Assembly (NCBI GenBank): GCA_958510825.1
Contig: OY294044.1
Span: forward strand, 75,376,895-75,440,894
Direction: 5' to 3'
DNA: 64,000 nucleotides
Source of the DNA: Brachypterus glaber
Lineage: Eukaryota; Arthropoda; Insecta; Coleoptera; Kateretidae
A program made the translations under genes and the position numbers. This document shows, in pieces, positions 9,847 through 19,419 of the stretch (the first letter of the stretch is position 1; every line of letters begins with the position of its first letter). The notes below the pieces were generated by a model, which was not told the DNA's origin, did not search any database, and was given only the letters and a program-made list of their open reading frames with translations.

Positions 9847-10811
9847 CCAACTGTACGTTGGCCAACCTCAGGCCAATGATAAATTTTCAACTTGAAAATT
9901 GAAAACAATTTTGTTGGCCTTCTGGCGGCCAATGTAGGACCAATGCAGTTTTGCCAACATTGGCCCGTCGTATGCTGCCTTAGGGCGGCTGATCTCTCCT
10001 CACTATGTAGGCCCAATGTAGGAAACATTGGCAGGCCAATGCTTGGCCAACGGGCGGCCAACGAACCAATCCCAGACAGCACAAAGATGACTTAAAGAGA
10101 TCTTAAAGATGTCGTAGCTCGTCATTCAAGACGTCTTAAGAACATCGGTTTTCGCCGTATATGCATCTTAAAGACGTCTTAACGACGTCGTATGTTACAA
10201 AAGGTAACGTCCTTAAGACATCTTTTTTAAGACGCCTTACTGACGCCTTGCACAGGCAACTTTACAACATAATAGCCCCTCCCATTTACGTTGCTAGGTA
10301 CGGCCGTATTGATATAAAAAGCGTAATAAGAATTAGAATCACAGGTAATTTGTTTGTCAAAAAAAAAAATTTTTTAAAAAATGTGATTTTTAAATTTGTT
10401 TTTTTTTGTTTTGAAATTTTTTTTTTCAATTTTTTTTTTTTGAAAATTTCTTATTTGATTTTTTTTTCGTAAAAAAATAAAAAATTTGTTTTTGTTTTTC
10501 AAAAAAAGATCTTTAAAAAAATGGTATTTTTTTAATAGTTGATCGTGTTTAATTTATTTTAAGCAATGAGTATCGAAGTTAAGACGTCTTGTACCGATAC
10601 TTAAAAGACATCTTAAGATGATCTATAATTATAGACATAATAATAAGAAGAAGAAGATCTATAATTATAGACATAATAATCATATATCTTTTAAACATCC
10701 CTAAAAAGAAGTCCATAAGATGCCCTTTTAATGTCTTTAGGCGTCCAGACATAATTAAGATCTAAAAAAGACGTCTTTAAAATATCATGTGCTGTCTGGG
10801 ATGTTTGCTGG
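9847..10811 (+). repeat. GGCCAATG repeat element, copy 2 (split by MITE)
   Basis: The second copy of the element seen inverted at 8672-8865, running 9847-10070 and resuming at 10801-10811 after the nested CCCAGACAGC element. Matching blocks include TGGCCCGTCGTATGC, CTCACTATGTAGGCCCAATG and GGGCGGCCAACGAACCAAT. The copy at 8672 shows the sequence across the insertion point uninterrupted. Confidence 0.65.
10071..10800. mobile_element. CCCAGACAGC element A, 2-bp TSD
   Basis: 730 bp with 12-bp perfect inverted termini CCCAGACAGCAC and GTGCTGTCTGGG. The flanks are AT (10069-10070) and AT (10801-10802). The sister repeat at 8672-8865 has a single AT at the equivalent site, so both the boundaries and a 2-bp duplication are supported. 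The interior is crowded with GACGTCTT/AAGACGTC motifs near both ends and a poly-A/poly-T middle, with no ORF of note. Element B at 12277-12902 is closely similar. A 2-bp duplication of variable sequence does not fit hAT (8), Tc1/mariner (TA only), piggyBac (TTAA) or Harbinger (3). Confidence 0.88.
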
Positions 10812-11112
10812 TATATTATATCAGTTGGGGAGGGGGTAAACGGGGGAGTTACAGGGGCGGATCCACGGGGGGTAATTAGCTGAAAAAAAATCCTTGTTTT
10901 TTTTTGTTTTTAAACGTTTTTTTTTACAACTACACAAACTATACTATATAATATATAATTAATGGAACAAAAAAATTTGATTTATTTTTAGTGTTTTTTG
11001 AAGACCTGTATCTTTGTAAAAAATGGTCGAGATGCAAAAAAAAACACATTTTAAACTTTCAAGATCTTGTGGCAGAAAATTTTTGTGAGCTACCGTTATT
11101 GCACAATCATAA
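10812..11112. other. Spacer with one hAT-like end
   Basis: Contains CAGGGGCGGATCCACGGGG at about 10853, resembling the terminus of the hAT-like MITE at 14785. No second end was found. The rest is AT-rich and featureless. Confidence 0.4.
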
Positions 11113-11937
11113 CCCAGGTAGCAAGGGATGTTATATCACAAGAAATTAACATCACTTTTGGGTGTATTTTTAAACTAAATCATAACATCACATAATATTG
11201 AAAAATAACATGTATTTAACATCACATTTGCAACGTAATACGTGTGACGTGACAACCATGTTATTTAATAACAAATATTTAGCAACGCTGTGAATATATC
11301 GCATGTCACATATTAACGTTGCTCTCACGTAAATGTCATGTTATTTTGCTTCTCACCGACGTTCGAAGCAAAAAAATCGATATAAGATGATGTTGATAGA
11401 GTAAATTTTTAAAAGGAAATTGTATACACATTATACGATTTCCAGTGGATAGGGGGCTCTGTCGGGCTTCTCAAGACCACCACGGACACGGATTAAAGGA
11501 ATATATTATCCGCTTAATCTGCAATTTCGTATTTAGAATTTATCTGTTTCAATCTGTGATTGTTTCAATTACTGATTGATTTTAAATCCGATTTTTTCTA
11601 TAGGGTTATAGCGTTTTTAATGGTTTTAATTTAGAAAAAGCTAATATCCTATAGGATATTATTAAAAGATTTAGAAAAAGATAATATCCTATAGGATATT
11701 ATTTAAATATTAAAGTAACAGTAACGGCATCCATAAGATGTTAGATATAACAGGAATGTGGATTTATGATGTCACAAACACGTTATTTTCGGGATGTCAT
11801 TGTGTGATGTTATTAGGGGCGGACTTAGGACATCCCCACCATGCTACATTCTTGTTAAATGAGACTACAATCTTAACATCACATGTCACATATTAACGTA
11901 GCTTTCACGTGAATGTCATGTTATTTTGCTACCTGGG
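11113..11937. mobile_element. CCCAGGTAGC element, copy 1, 2-bp TSD
   Basis: 825 bp bounded by CCCAGGTAGCAA and TTGCTACCTGGG, flanked by AA on each side. Copies 2 and 3 (52876-53649, 54541-55318) have flanks AC/AC and TT/TT. The interior has many AACATCACAT motifs and a duplicate of its own right end about 580 bp inward (near 11305-11348). A local tandem duplication at 11629-11703 contains the palindrome AATATCCTATAGGATATT. No ORF is present. The termini agree with those of the CCCAGACAGC family at 9 of 12 positions, so the two are probably one superfamily. Confidence 0.88.
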
Positions 11938-12232
11938 AAGAGTCTACGGGCTCGGGAACCAATGATCTAACAGTAAATTTGAGGGCAGCTTTAAGAACTT
12001 AAATTAAACTTCTACAAGAGCCTTCCATGATTTTCTAAAAATCCTTAACATTAATTTTTAAAAAGTACAAAAAATTGACTTTTATGGTATTTTAGTAAAT
12101 CTACCGCTACTTTACAAATATTTATAAAAAGACAAATGTTTCCAGGTTTTTTACAGCTTAATGTAACCCCAAGGGGTATTGGGGCTATTAATAGCCATGT
12201 AAATTTTCAAATTGATCCATCCAGGGCCGTAA

Positions 12233-12276
12233 CCAGAAAAAATCTAGGGGGACTCACCCCTCGGGCTGGTACGGAA
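12233..12276. repeat. hAT-like terminus interrupted by element B
   Basis: CAGGGCCGTAACCAG starts a block resembling the hAT-like MITE ends elsewhere in the window. It is broken at 12276 by the CCCAGACAGC element B. The opposite end was not located. Confidence 0.4.
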
Positions 12277-12902
12277 CCCAGACAGCACAAAGATGACTTA
12301 AAGAGATCTTAAAGATGTCGTAGCTCGTCATTCAAGGCGTCTTAAGAACGTCGGTTTTCGCCGTATATGCATCTTAAAGACAAAAGGTAACCTCTTTAAG
12401 ACATCTTTTTTAAGACGCCTGACTGACGCCTTGCACAGGCGATTTTACAACAAATACCCCCTCCCATTTACGTTGCTAGGTACGGTCGTATTGATATAAA
12501 AAGCGTAAAAAGAATTAGAATGAGAGGTAATTTGTTTGTCAAAAAAAGATCTTAAAAAAATTAAAAAAAAAAGTTTTTTTTTTGAAAATTTATTTTTTTA
12601 ATTTCTTCGTTTTTCGTTAAAACAAAATTTAAAAAAAAATGAAAAAAAAATTATTTTTTTGTTTTAAAAAAAAAATGTAATTTTTTTAATAGTTGATTGT
12701 GGTTAATTTATTTTTAGCGATGAGTATCGAAGTTAAGACGTCTTGTACCGATACTTAAAAGACATCTTATAGACATCATAATCAGATATCTTTTAAACAT
12801 CCCTAAAAAGAAGTCCATAAGATATCATTTTTATGTCTTTAGGCGTCCAGACATAAATAAGATCTAAAAAAGACGTCTTTAAGATATCATGTGCTGTCTG
12901 GG
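12277..12902. mobile_element. CCCAGACAGC element B, 2-bp TSD
   Basis: 626 bp with the same 12-bp termini and internal order as element A at 10071-10800, flanked by AA (12275-12276) and AA (12903-12904). Relative to A it has lost parts of the GACGTC-rich left segment and of the tandem block near A's 10620-10680. The differing dinucleotide at each insertion shows the duplication is 2 bp with little sequence preference in this small sample. Confidence 0.87.
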
Positions 12903-13101
12903 AATGGACGAGCTCATTTAAAAATTTAAGGTTTTTTAAATTTTAACAGTTTTTAAGTCCATTTCCTTGGTTTAATTTTTTTCCAAATGTTTTTAATTAG
13001 GTATATTTGTTCATGTCTTTGTGAGGTCCAAATATTATTTTTTTAGTGCCGCAAGCTAAACTAAAATGTTAAGGTTTGGTTTGGACTTTTCCATTTTTCA
13101 G
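12903..13101. other. No feature seen
   Basis: AT-rich spacer ending in a pyrimidine-rich CCATTTTTCAG that could serve as a splice acceptor for the following open frame. Confidence 0.3.
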
Positions 13102-13285
13102 ATATCTAAGAATTCTTTCACTTTATTGGAAAACCAGTTTAGCGCCGCAGTTAATCATCGGTTTTTTTTTAACTATAGGCCTTAGTGTCTTTTATAATAA
13201 AAATAAACCAAAAGGGAAAATGTTGGCAGCGGTATTTTTTATAAGTCTACCTCTTTTATACATAAACACCTTGGCGATTCTTTAG
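13102..13285 (+). CDS. Candidate terminal exon, small membrane protein
   Basis: A possible last exon opening after CCATTTTTCAG (13101). It completes one split codon, then gives about 60 residues to a TAG at 13283-13285. The peptide has two hydrophobic segments (LIIGFFLTIGLSVFY and MLAAVFFISLPLLYI) joined by a basic NKNKPKGK loop, a pattern of a two-pass membrane protein with an internal positive loop. I do not recognise the family, and no upstream exon or clear AATAAA was found. AT-rich DNA often yields hydrophobic frames by chance, so this is a weak call. Confidence 0.2.
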
Positions 13286-13734
13286 CGCTCGATACGAGTC
13301 AACCTTGTGCTGCAAAACTGGCAACTGTGCACGCAATGCAATATGGCCGGCCTCTGTTTTCTTTCTGCAGTTTAATGTTAGAAACACGTGCGTGCGGTAA
13401 TGTTGTGAGTTAAGTGGATGATTTTTGAATGAACTGATCAAAAAAACTGAATAATGTAAGTCCTTTAAAACTGTATTTTATAATATTTCAAATTTAATAC
13501 ATAAGATGGCTTTAGCAAAGCGCATTCGGGGCGTCTTGACCAATTATCTTTTTTTCTTGGTCGTTAGGGGAAACAGGGGTGGTCTGAGGAAAAAATCTGC
13601 TAATGATTTATTAATACGTAAAGTCTACAATAAATATTTTTACTATTTTGTGGGTATAATTTTTTTAATGAATTAACATAGTATTTTAAATTATTTAATA
13701 AGTAAATATTACCTGTTTAAATTAAATACCTACT
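13286..13734. other. No gene seen
   Basis: Mixed-composition, apparently low-copy DNA. No ORF, tRNA-like fold or repeat pair could be supported. Confidence 0.4.
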
Positions 13735-13957
13735 TAGGCGCCGACTTTTCAAAGTCCCAAGGGGACCCAAAATTTTTTGAAGTAAAAAAAAATACATAAA
13801 AGTTTTAAATTTTTATTAAATGATCAAAAAAAACTAAAAATATTGATTTAAAATATGTGAATGTTTAATAATATTTAAAAATAGACAATATTCCCAGGGG
13901 TGCCCGGCCCCCCTGTTATGAGTCCAGGGGGCCATCCCCCCCCGGAGTCGGCGCCTA
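13735..13957. mobile_element. hAT-like MITE (TAGGCGCCGACT ends)
   Basis: Inverted termini TAGGCGCCGACT and AGTCGGCGCCTA. The flanking octamers TACCTACT and TGCTTACT agree at 6 of 8 positions. C-rich and G-rich blocks lie next to the ends, as in the other hAT-like elements here. No ORF. Confidence 0.6.
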
Positions 13958-14403
13958 TGCTTACTGCTGCCAACAAAACAATATTAATTTCACTATTTAC
14001 AAAAAAACTAGGACTTTTTTCTAAAAAGAATATTCCACAAAGATTTTGCTCAAAGCGTTGTCAAGTTAAGGTACTACCGTGGTCATCAATTTTCCGGAAC
14101 TTTAGAATTTTGCAGCGTTAGAGAGGCAGACAAGAAAAAAGTCTGGAGGGTCACTTGAATAAAGGACTGGTTATTATATTATTTCCAGCGCCTGCCCTAG
14201 AATAATATACGGTATACCGTAACTATAGTTTCGAATTTTCAAAAAATTTCCCAGAAAAAAAATTCTTGGATATTTTGGATATAAATTTGTTTCATAATGA
14301 AAATAAGCAACTTTTTTTTTCAAATGTCAGTCCGTCTATCCGTCCGATGTCACGATTTTTAGGAGCACGATAACTCAAGAACAAATGAAGTTGAAGTTTG
14401 CAA

Positions 14404-14569
14404 CGTTTTTTTTGCAACGAAAATTCAAATAGTATATTAAAGTACTAGTTTCATAACATACGTTTTTAGCGCACGAGTGCAAGTTTTCTAAAGTACTAGT
14501 GCGCTAAAAACGTGTTATGGAATAAGTGCTTTAATATACTATTTGAATTTTCGATGCAAAAAAACGTTT
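14404..14569. repeat. Palindrome with GC-rich-centre architecture, copy 2
   Basis: Nearly perfect arms of about 75 bp reading outward through 'agtatattaaagtac', 'catacgtttttagcgcacg' and their complements. It shares its arm sequence with 7968-8101, but the GC-rich core is mostly deleted. It lies within a family-F repeat. Confidence 0.75.
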
Positions 14570-14784
14570 CAAACTTCAGCTTCATAAGAACATATAATCC
14601 GATCTATTTGAAATTTTGAGGAAAAATCAAGTTCTACGAGGGGAAGGTCCCTATTATTATTTTGAAAGTAATCCCCCCAAAAACAAAACAGTTAAACTTC
14701 TTAAAAAATCGGAAAAAGCTGAAAGAAAATTCCGATTAGAGTAACTTTTTCAGGAAACATTACTTTTATTATAAGGATCAATTT

Positions 14785-14938
14785 CAAGGGCGGATTTAGG
14801 GGGGGCATGGGGGCAATGCCCCCCCCCCCTCCCCGAGATATATTAGCATAGAAATACCTTAAAAATTATATTTTTGGTAAATGCGCAATTTTTTTCCTTA
14901 TGGATGCCCCCCCTTAAAATGAAATAAATCCGCCCCTG
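14785..14938. mobile_element. Short hAT-like MITE (CAAGGGCGGATTTA ends)
   Basis: 154 bp with termini CAAGGGCGGATTTA and TAAATCCGCCCCTG (13 of 14 complementary). Flanks are ATCAATTT (14777-14784) and ATCAATTC (14939-14946), 7 of 8 identical. Poly-G and poly-C runs are subterminal. Neighbouring family-F copies show the uninterrupted 'ggatcaattctacc' or similar target. Confidence 0.82.
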
Positions 14939-15426
14939 ATCAATTCTACCAATTTTAAAAGTACTTCCCCCTAAAACAAAAAAAAAGTTATGGGGGTTAA
15001 ACCTTTAAAACTATCGAAAAATCTGAAAGATAATTCCGATTAACGTTAGTTTTCCAGGAAAAAATACGTTTATTATATGGATCGATTCTACCAATTTTCA
15101 AAGTAATCCCCACGAAAACAAAAAAGTTATGGGGGGTTAAACTTTTTTTTTAATTAAAAAACTATCATAAAAAATAATTTTTTTTTCGTTTTTCGCAAAT
15201 AGAGAAAAAAATATTGAAATTTTTGTTACGACCTAGTTAGTATACACCAACTATAGTTGGTGCGTATTTCCCATCCGTTGCCTATGACAACGGATGGGAA
15301 GTGACGATCAGCTGATTTTACATATCTGCTGTAGAAAATTACTAAAAGTCAAAACAACCTCAAATTGACAAACTAATTTTAAGATAATTTTTGCGTTTAG
15401 GTGTTAGGTCGTAGAAAAAATAGAAT

Positions 15427-15519
15427 ACGCAAACCATTTCAGTGCACATCAAGTGCTATTTTTACTCGGCTGCGCCTCGTAAAAAACGCACTCTCATGCA
15501 CTAAAAACTAGGTTCGCGT
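15427..15519. repeat. Palindrome with GC-rich centre, copy 3
   Basis: Imperfect arms from ACGCAAACC to GGTTCGCGT with 'agtgcacatcaagtgc' pairing to 'gcactctcatgcact'. The centre is CTCGGCTGCGCCTCG. The arm sequence differs from the palindromes at 7968 and 16454, but the layout is the same. Confidence 0.6.
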
Positions 15520-16033
15520 ACTCGGTGCGTAATATACTATTATTATAAGGACTAATTCTACCAATTTTGAAAGTAATCCCCTAAAAACAAAAAAGTTATG
15601 GGGTGTTAAACTTTTTTAAAAAATAAAATAATATATAATTTTCATTTTTTTTTTTAATTTTTCGTTTTTCACAAAAATAAAAAATAAATCAATTTTTTTT
15701 TGAAAACTTTTTTTGAACAAGAAAATATTTCAATAATTTTTCGTTTTTCAAAAACGATCATCGGTTTGGAGTCGTATTTTTTAAATTTTTTTTTGAAAAT
15801 AATTTTTTTTTATTTGGGAAAATGCAATATACCATTTAAGCACTGAGAATAGTATATAATGAAATACTTAGCTTTACATATCTTCACGGCTTGCTTTATT
15901 TATTTTATTTATTTATTTGTTTACACAATTTCTATACAACATATACCTCCATATATATTATACCGCTTAATAATACATGCGGTTTGTGGTTTGTGTTACG
16001 GTTTTAAGTATTTATTAATATACATATACCTAC

Positions 16034-16145
16034 AATTCTGTGGCTGGGTTCTAAAAGGGCTAATGTCACTTTGTCAAAATATTACATCAGAGTTGACGTG
16101 AAAACGCTGCTATGGACACAAGTGACATTGGCCCTTTTAGAACGG
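16034..16145. mobile_element. Palindromic MITE, decayed copy of that at 6946
   Basis: Starts AATTCTGTGGCTGGGTTC and shares CTAAAAGGGC and 'ttgacgtgaaaacg' with the copy at 6946-7083. The right end diverges after TTTTAGAAC. Non-coding. Confidence 0.65.
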
Positions 16146-16239
16146 ATCGTGCCGACGGGTAGTTTTCAGCTCGATGACGCACAGTGCGAGTTAAAGAATT
16201 TTGGAATGACGTTCCCTCGGACGTTCCAATTTTTTTTTT

Positions 16240-16438
16240 ATTGTTGATAGTAGACTACATTTACCTTCGGTACGGCACTAATAGCTAGTGCCAAAGTAAT
16301 ATTGAAAATTGATTATTTTCTAATAATACCAAAAATAAAGTTAAAAAAAAAACGAAAAAGCTAAAAATCTCCCAAGAAGGAGCAACTGCTATTTAGTTGA
16401 CTAGTGGTATGTAATGAGGGGGTAGTCTACTATCAATA
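16240..16438. repeat. Foldback element
   Basis: Inverted ends ATTGTTGATAGTAGACTAC and GTAGTCTACTATCAAT about 200 bp apart, with no coding content between them. The target duplication was not determined. Confidence 0.6.
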
Positions 16439-16453
16439 TATAAATAGTCGAGT

Positions 16454-16590
16454 AAATAGTATATTGTTTTACTAAGAGGAAAAGTGAAGCATTTTTTTAC
16501 TAGTCTGTAGAATTTATGACGCGAAGCGGAGTCCGGAAACTACAGACGAGTAAATAAAGCACTTTTCCTCTGAGTGAAACATACTATTTT
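16454..16590. repeat. Palindrome with GC-rich centre, copy 4
   Basis: Arms 'gaggaaaagtg' and 'cacttttcctc', with 'tagtctgtag' and 'ctacagacga' inside. The centre is GACGCGAAGCGGAGTC and the ends read AATAGTAT and ATACTATT. Arm sequence is unlike the copies at 7968 and 15427. Confidence 0.72.
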
Positions 16591-16604
16591 TTCTTCAAAC
16601 ATCC

Positions 16605-16606
<2 letters not shown>

Positions 16607-16634
<28 letters not shown>
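16607..16634. repeat. (TA)n microsatellite
   Basis: About 14 uninterrupted TA units. Confidence 0.9.
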
Positions 16635-16635
<1 letters not shown>

Positions 16636-16638
<3 letters not shown>

Positions 16639-17760
16639 AAATTAATTTTTTAATTTATTTTATTCAGTAATAAAGTATGTTTTTTTTATTAAAATAGGCC
16701 AATAAAACCATTTCGAAATAAACTTAAACCTTCCTTAGCTCATTTTAAATTTTATTCGTATGCTAAATGTAGCATTTGCAATTTCGGAGAGATTTGTAGG
16801 TGTATAAACCATATATTCTTCTTCAATCATTTTTAATCAATTTCACACAAGGTTTTTGCACAGAATCTCGAGTCAACCACCTGTTTACATAATAAACAAA
16901 CAAGTTTGAAGTATGGCTGTCATCAAAGTCAAAGAGTGCTGCCGCCAGTGGTGGTTTTGCTAACTAACTTTTTTTTACGGCGTACAATGAACTCATTTTT
17001 TTACTGTAAAAAAATAGACCACTTCTAACTAGTGTGTTCAGTTATAAAATATAAACATTTTAGTACGCTTGAAGAAAAAGAAAATTTGTGCGGTCATTCT
17101 AAAAAACCTAAACTTAACAGGGTGGCACTGAGTATAATTATGCAAACTCGAAGGATGTGGTAATACCGGTACCTAGACGTGGGTTAATAATTTCTCCCGT
17201 TTGTCTGGAAAACCGGTTGAATTTCTCGTTATTTGGCCTTTTGAGCTTTGTTACTTTTTTTCTCTGAAACGGTTGAAAGTAGTTATTTCAAAGCAGACTC
17301 TGTCGTCAGTACAGGGCCGTGCCTGTTTTTTTTTTAGTTGAGGTAAGATCAAAATTTTACGCTCTTTGAAAGTTTTCTCCCCCCGACTGGTCAGTTGATA
17401 ACAAAATGAACAAGCACGAATTTGTTTGCACAAAAAGGGTTTCGAAGTTTGTTTTCACGTTTTCAGCGATGTATCACCGTGATTTATGTTTTTTTTTTCA
17501 AATTCAGCCCTTTACTTTTTTGTGTGTTAATTAACACACATGAGGGGCCCTTATCCTGCTTATTGTTTAAAACCGAAGGTATTTATTGTTCTTAGGGCTA
17601 ATGGCAGATTTTTTTCGATTTTTTTTTGTGTGATAAGTTGTGTTCTCACTGACAACACTACTTGTGTACTTCGGGGGACAATTTTTTTAGATACTTTTTC
17701 CCTTCCACGGTAGCATTAAAAAAACAATATTTTAAGACTGTAGGTACACTGTAAAAAGTA
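16636..17760. other. No gene seen
   Basis: About 1.1 kb without a supported gene. It contains an isolated CAGGGCCGTGCCTG at about 17312 that resembles hAT-like ends. The rest appears low copy. Confidence 0.4.
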
Positions 17761-17761
17761 A

Positions 17762-18090
17762 ACTGAATATTCAGTTACAAATGGATAAGAAGTTATTATC
17801 CTATACAATTGTACTTTATTTTTTGTTAAAAACACGCAACATTTTATGTCCTTTAAATTTTAAAATGCGTGACTTTAGAACTTTAGTGTTTTCAACAAAA
17901 ATTAAAGTACATTTCTATAGGATCATAACTCCTATCCATTTGTAACTAAATATTCAGTTACAAATGGATAGGAAGTTATGATCTACTTTATTTTTTGTTA
18001 AAAAATACTTTAGTTCTAAACCAAAGTCACGTACTTTAATTAATATTTAAGGACGGACATGAAATGTTGCGTGTTTTTAACAAAAATTAT
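17762..18090. repeat. Three-armed inverted repeat
   Basis: The block 'attcagttacaaatggata' occurs at 17768, inverted at about 17935, and again direct at about 17950. A second pair (CACGCAACATTTTATGTCC near 17835 and GGACATGAAATGTTGCGTG near 18055) closes the outer fold. Consistent with a foldback that has been partly duplicated. Confidence 0.6.
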
Positions 18091-18693
18091 ATTTTTTTTT
18101 TAGAATCTTTTGGTTGCGTACTTTCGAAGATAGTGGGGGAAGCACAACATTTTTTTTTCAATTTTAACCCGAGTCGAGAAACGCGTCGGTAAAAGTAAAA
18201 AAAAAAACTTTCACGGAAAGACCGACATACTTAATAAATATTTTTACTGCATAGTGTTCCACATATGGCATCGTTTTTTGCAAAAAATATATATAAAAAT
18301 TGAAGTTTGATTTTTGAACTTATTTTTCCGATATAAGAACGTTAAAGTGTTCATGATTTTTTTTATTCAAAAATCAAAAATAAAAATCAAGGGGTTAAGT
18401 ACATTCTATGTCCTTGCAGAATTGTTGTCTTTTATTTATAAATACAAAAGTTAATGGGGGTGTGCAATGCACACTGTGCATATTATATAATTTGTAACAC
18501 CCGGTAGATACGATGTTCTTTCTTACAAAGGCGGTATACTTCCGCAATTTATTTTTATCTCGTACAGAAATACCGCTAGCGGTTCGCAACTAATGGAATA
18601 ATGTATAAATAAAACTTGATGAGCAATTTGTTCTTAACAATGCGCGTCTGAAATATTTTAACTTTTTTGCCCTGTCTTGTTTTAATGCGTATT
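18091..18693. other. No gene seen
   Basis: AT-rich DNA without a supported ORF or repeat. Confidence 0.35.
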
Positions 18694-18823
18694 CACAGCC
18701 TCCCATAACAAGCATAGTACATAAGAATGCAATACCATGATTGGCTTACAAGATAAGCGACGGCACATCAGGCCAATCACAACATCGCATTCTTATGTAT
18801 CATGTGTGCTATGCGAGGCTCTG
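18694..18823. mobile_element. Short palindromic MITE (CACAGCCTC ends), copy 1
   Basis: Arms containing 'gtacataagaatgc' and 'gcattcttatgtatc' with 'tgattggctt' and 'ggccaatcaca' inside. Same family as 20795-20989. Confidence 0.65.
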
Positions 18824-18929
18824 GGCACAACAAAATAATACATGAAAAAAATATAGCTTTTATCGTAGCGTCTACGTGGCATAGAGAAAGAATAGCTTTC
18901 AAATAATTATTTAATATTAATTAATAATA

Positions 18930-19044
18930 TTCAACGAGCGTATAATAATTGATATTAATCAGTGAGGGTGAATTTTGGGACACGAGCCAATAGGCAAGTG
19001 GCCTAATCACCCGAATGATTAATAGATATTATACGCGAGTAGAA
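18930..19044. repeat. Foldback
   Basis: Inverted arms TTCAACGAGCGTATAATA and TATTATACGCGAGTAGAA with GATATTAATCA pairing to TGATTAATAGATA. Non-coding. Confidence 0.55.
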
Positions 19045-19051
19045 TACTATA

Positions 19052-19138
19052 CTTTATCCACGACCGTTTTGGGTTTTAAACGATTTATTTTTACAGACCC
19101 GTGATTAATAGGCCTATTAATCACGGCCGTGGATAAAA
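19052..19138. repeat. Foldback with 24-bp perfect palindrome
   Basis: Outer arms TTTATCCACGACCG and CGGCCGTGGATAAA. At 19101-19124 there is an exact 24-bp palindrome centred on AGGCCT. Confidence 0.6.
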
Positions 19139-19172
19139 GCTATTCCTGCTATTATAATAGTACTTATATTTT

Positions 19173-19286
19173 GCACCTAGTATGCGAACTAAGGCTTTAG
19201 TGTTCGAGACTGAAGTTTTTTTGCTGAGACTGATTTGAGGCAAAAAATCAGTCGAGAACACATAAGACAGTTCGCATACGTGTTGC
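19173..19286. repeat. Foldback
   Basis: Inverted arms GTATGCGAACT and AGTTCGCATAC, with GTGTTCGAGACTGA and TCAGTCGAGAACAC inside. It lies directly after the foldbacks at 18930 and 19052. Confidence 0.65.
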
Positions 19287-19419
19287 GAATAATATTTTTT
19301 GTACTACCTAATGCGGGGCGACGTCAGTTTTCCAATTTTTAGATTTTCCAATAATAATTTTTGCCAAAGCTTTATTTTTTCAATCATATATTTTCCAACG
19401 ATAATTATAGCCAAATTAA

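Larger units (their letters stand above)
14230..15895. repeat. Dispersed repeat family F, complex folded copy
   Basis: Several inverted and direct copies of the family-F motifs: 'aaagtaatccc', 'aacaaaaaagttatggggg', 'aaggatcaattctaccaatt'. It ends at about 15840-15895 with 'catatcttcacggcttg', the reverse complement of the sequence that begins the copy at 39490. The palindrome at 14404-14569 forms its turn, and a hAT-like MITE sits inside at 14785-14938. Hairpins at about 15250-15290 include CATCCGTTG / CAACGGATG. No coding region. Confidence 0.55.

Noticed and set aside
8669..10082. Similar 70-90 residue ORFs in the two GGCCAATG repeats
   Set aside because: Similarity follows from repeat homology. 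They are open on both strands and lack start context, codon bias or known domains.
15859..16101. 80-residue hydrophobic ORF
   Set aside because: It overlaps a family-F end and a MITE and consists of AT-rich hydrophobic codons, typical of chance frames.
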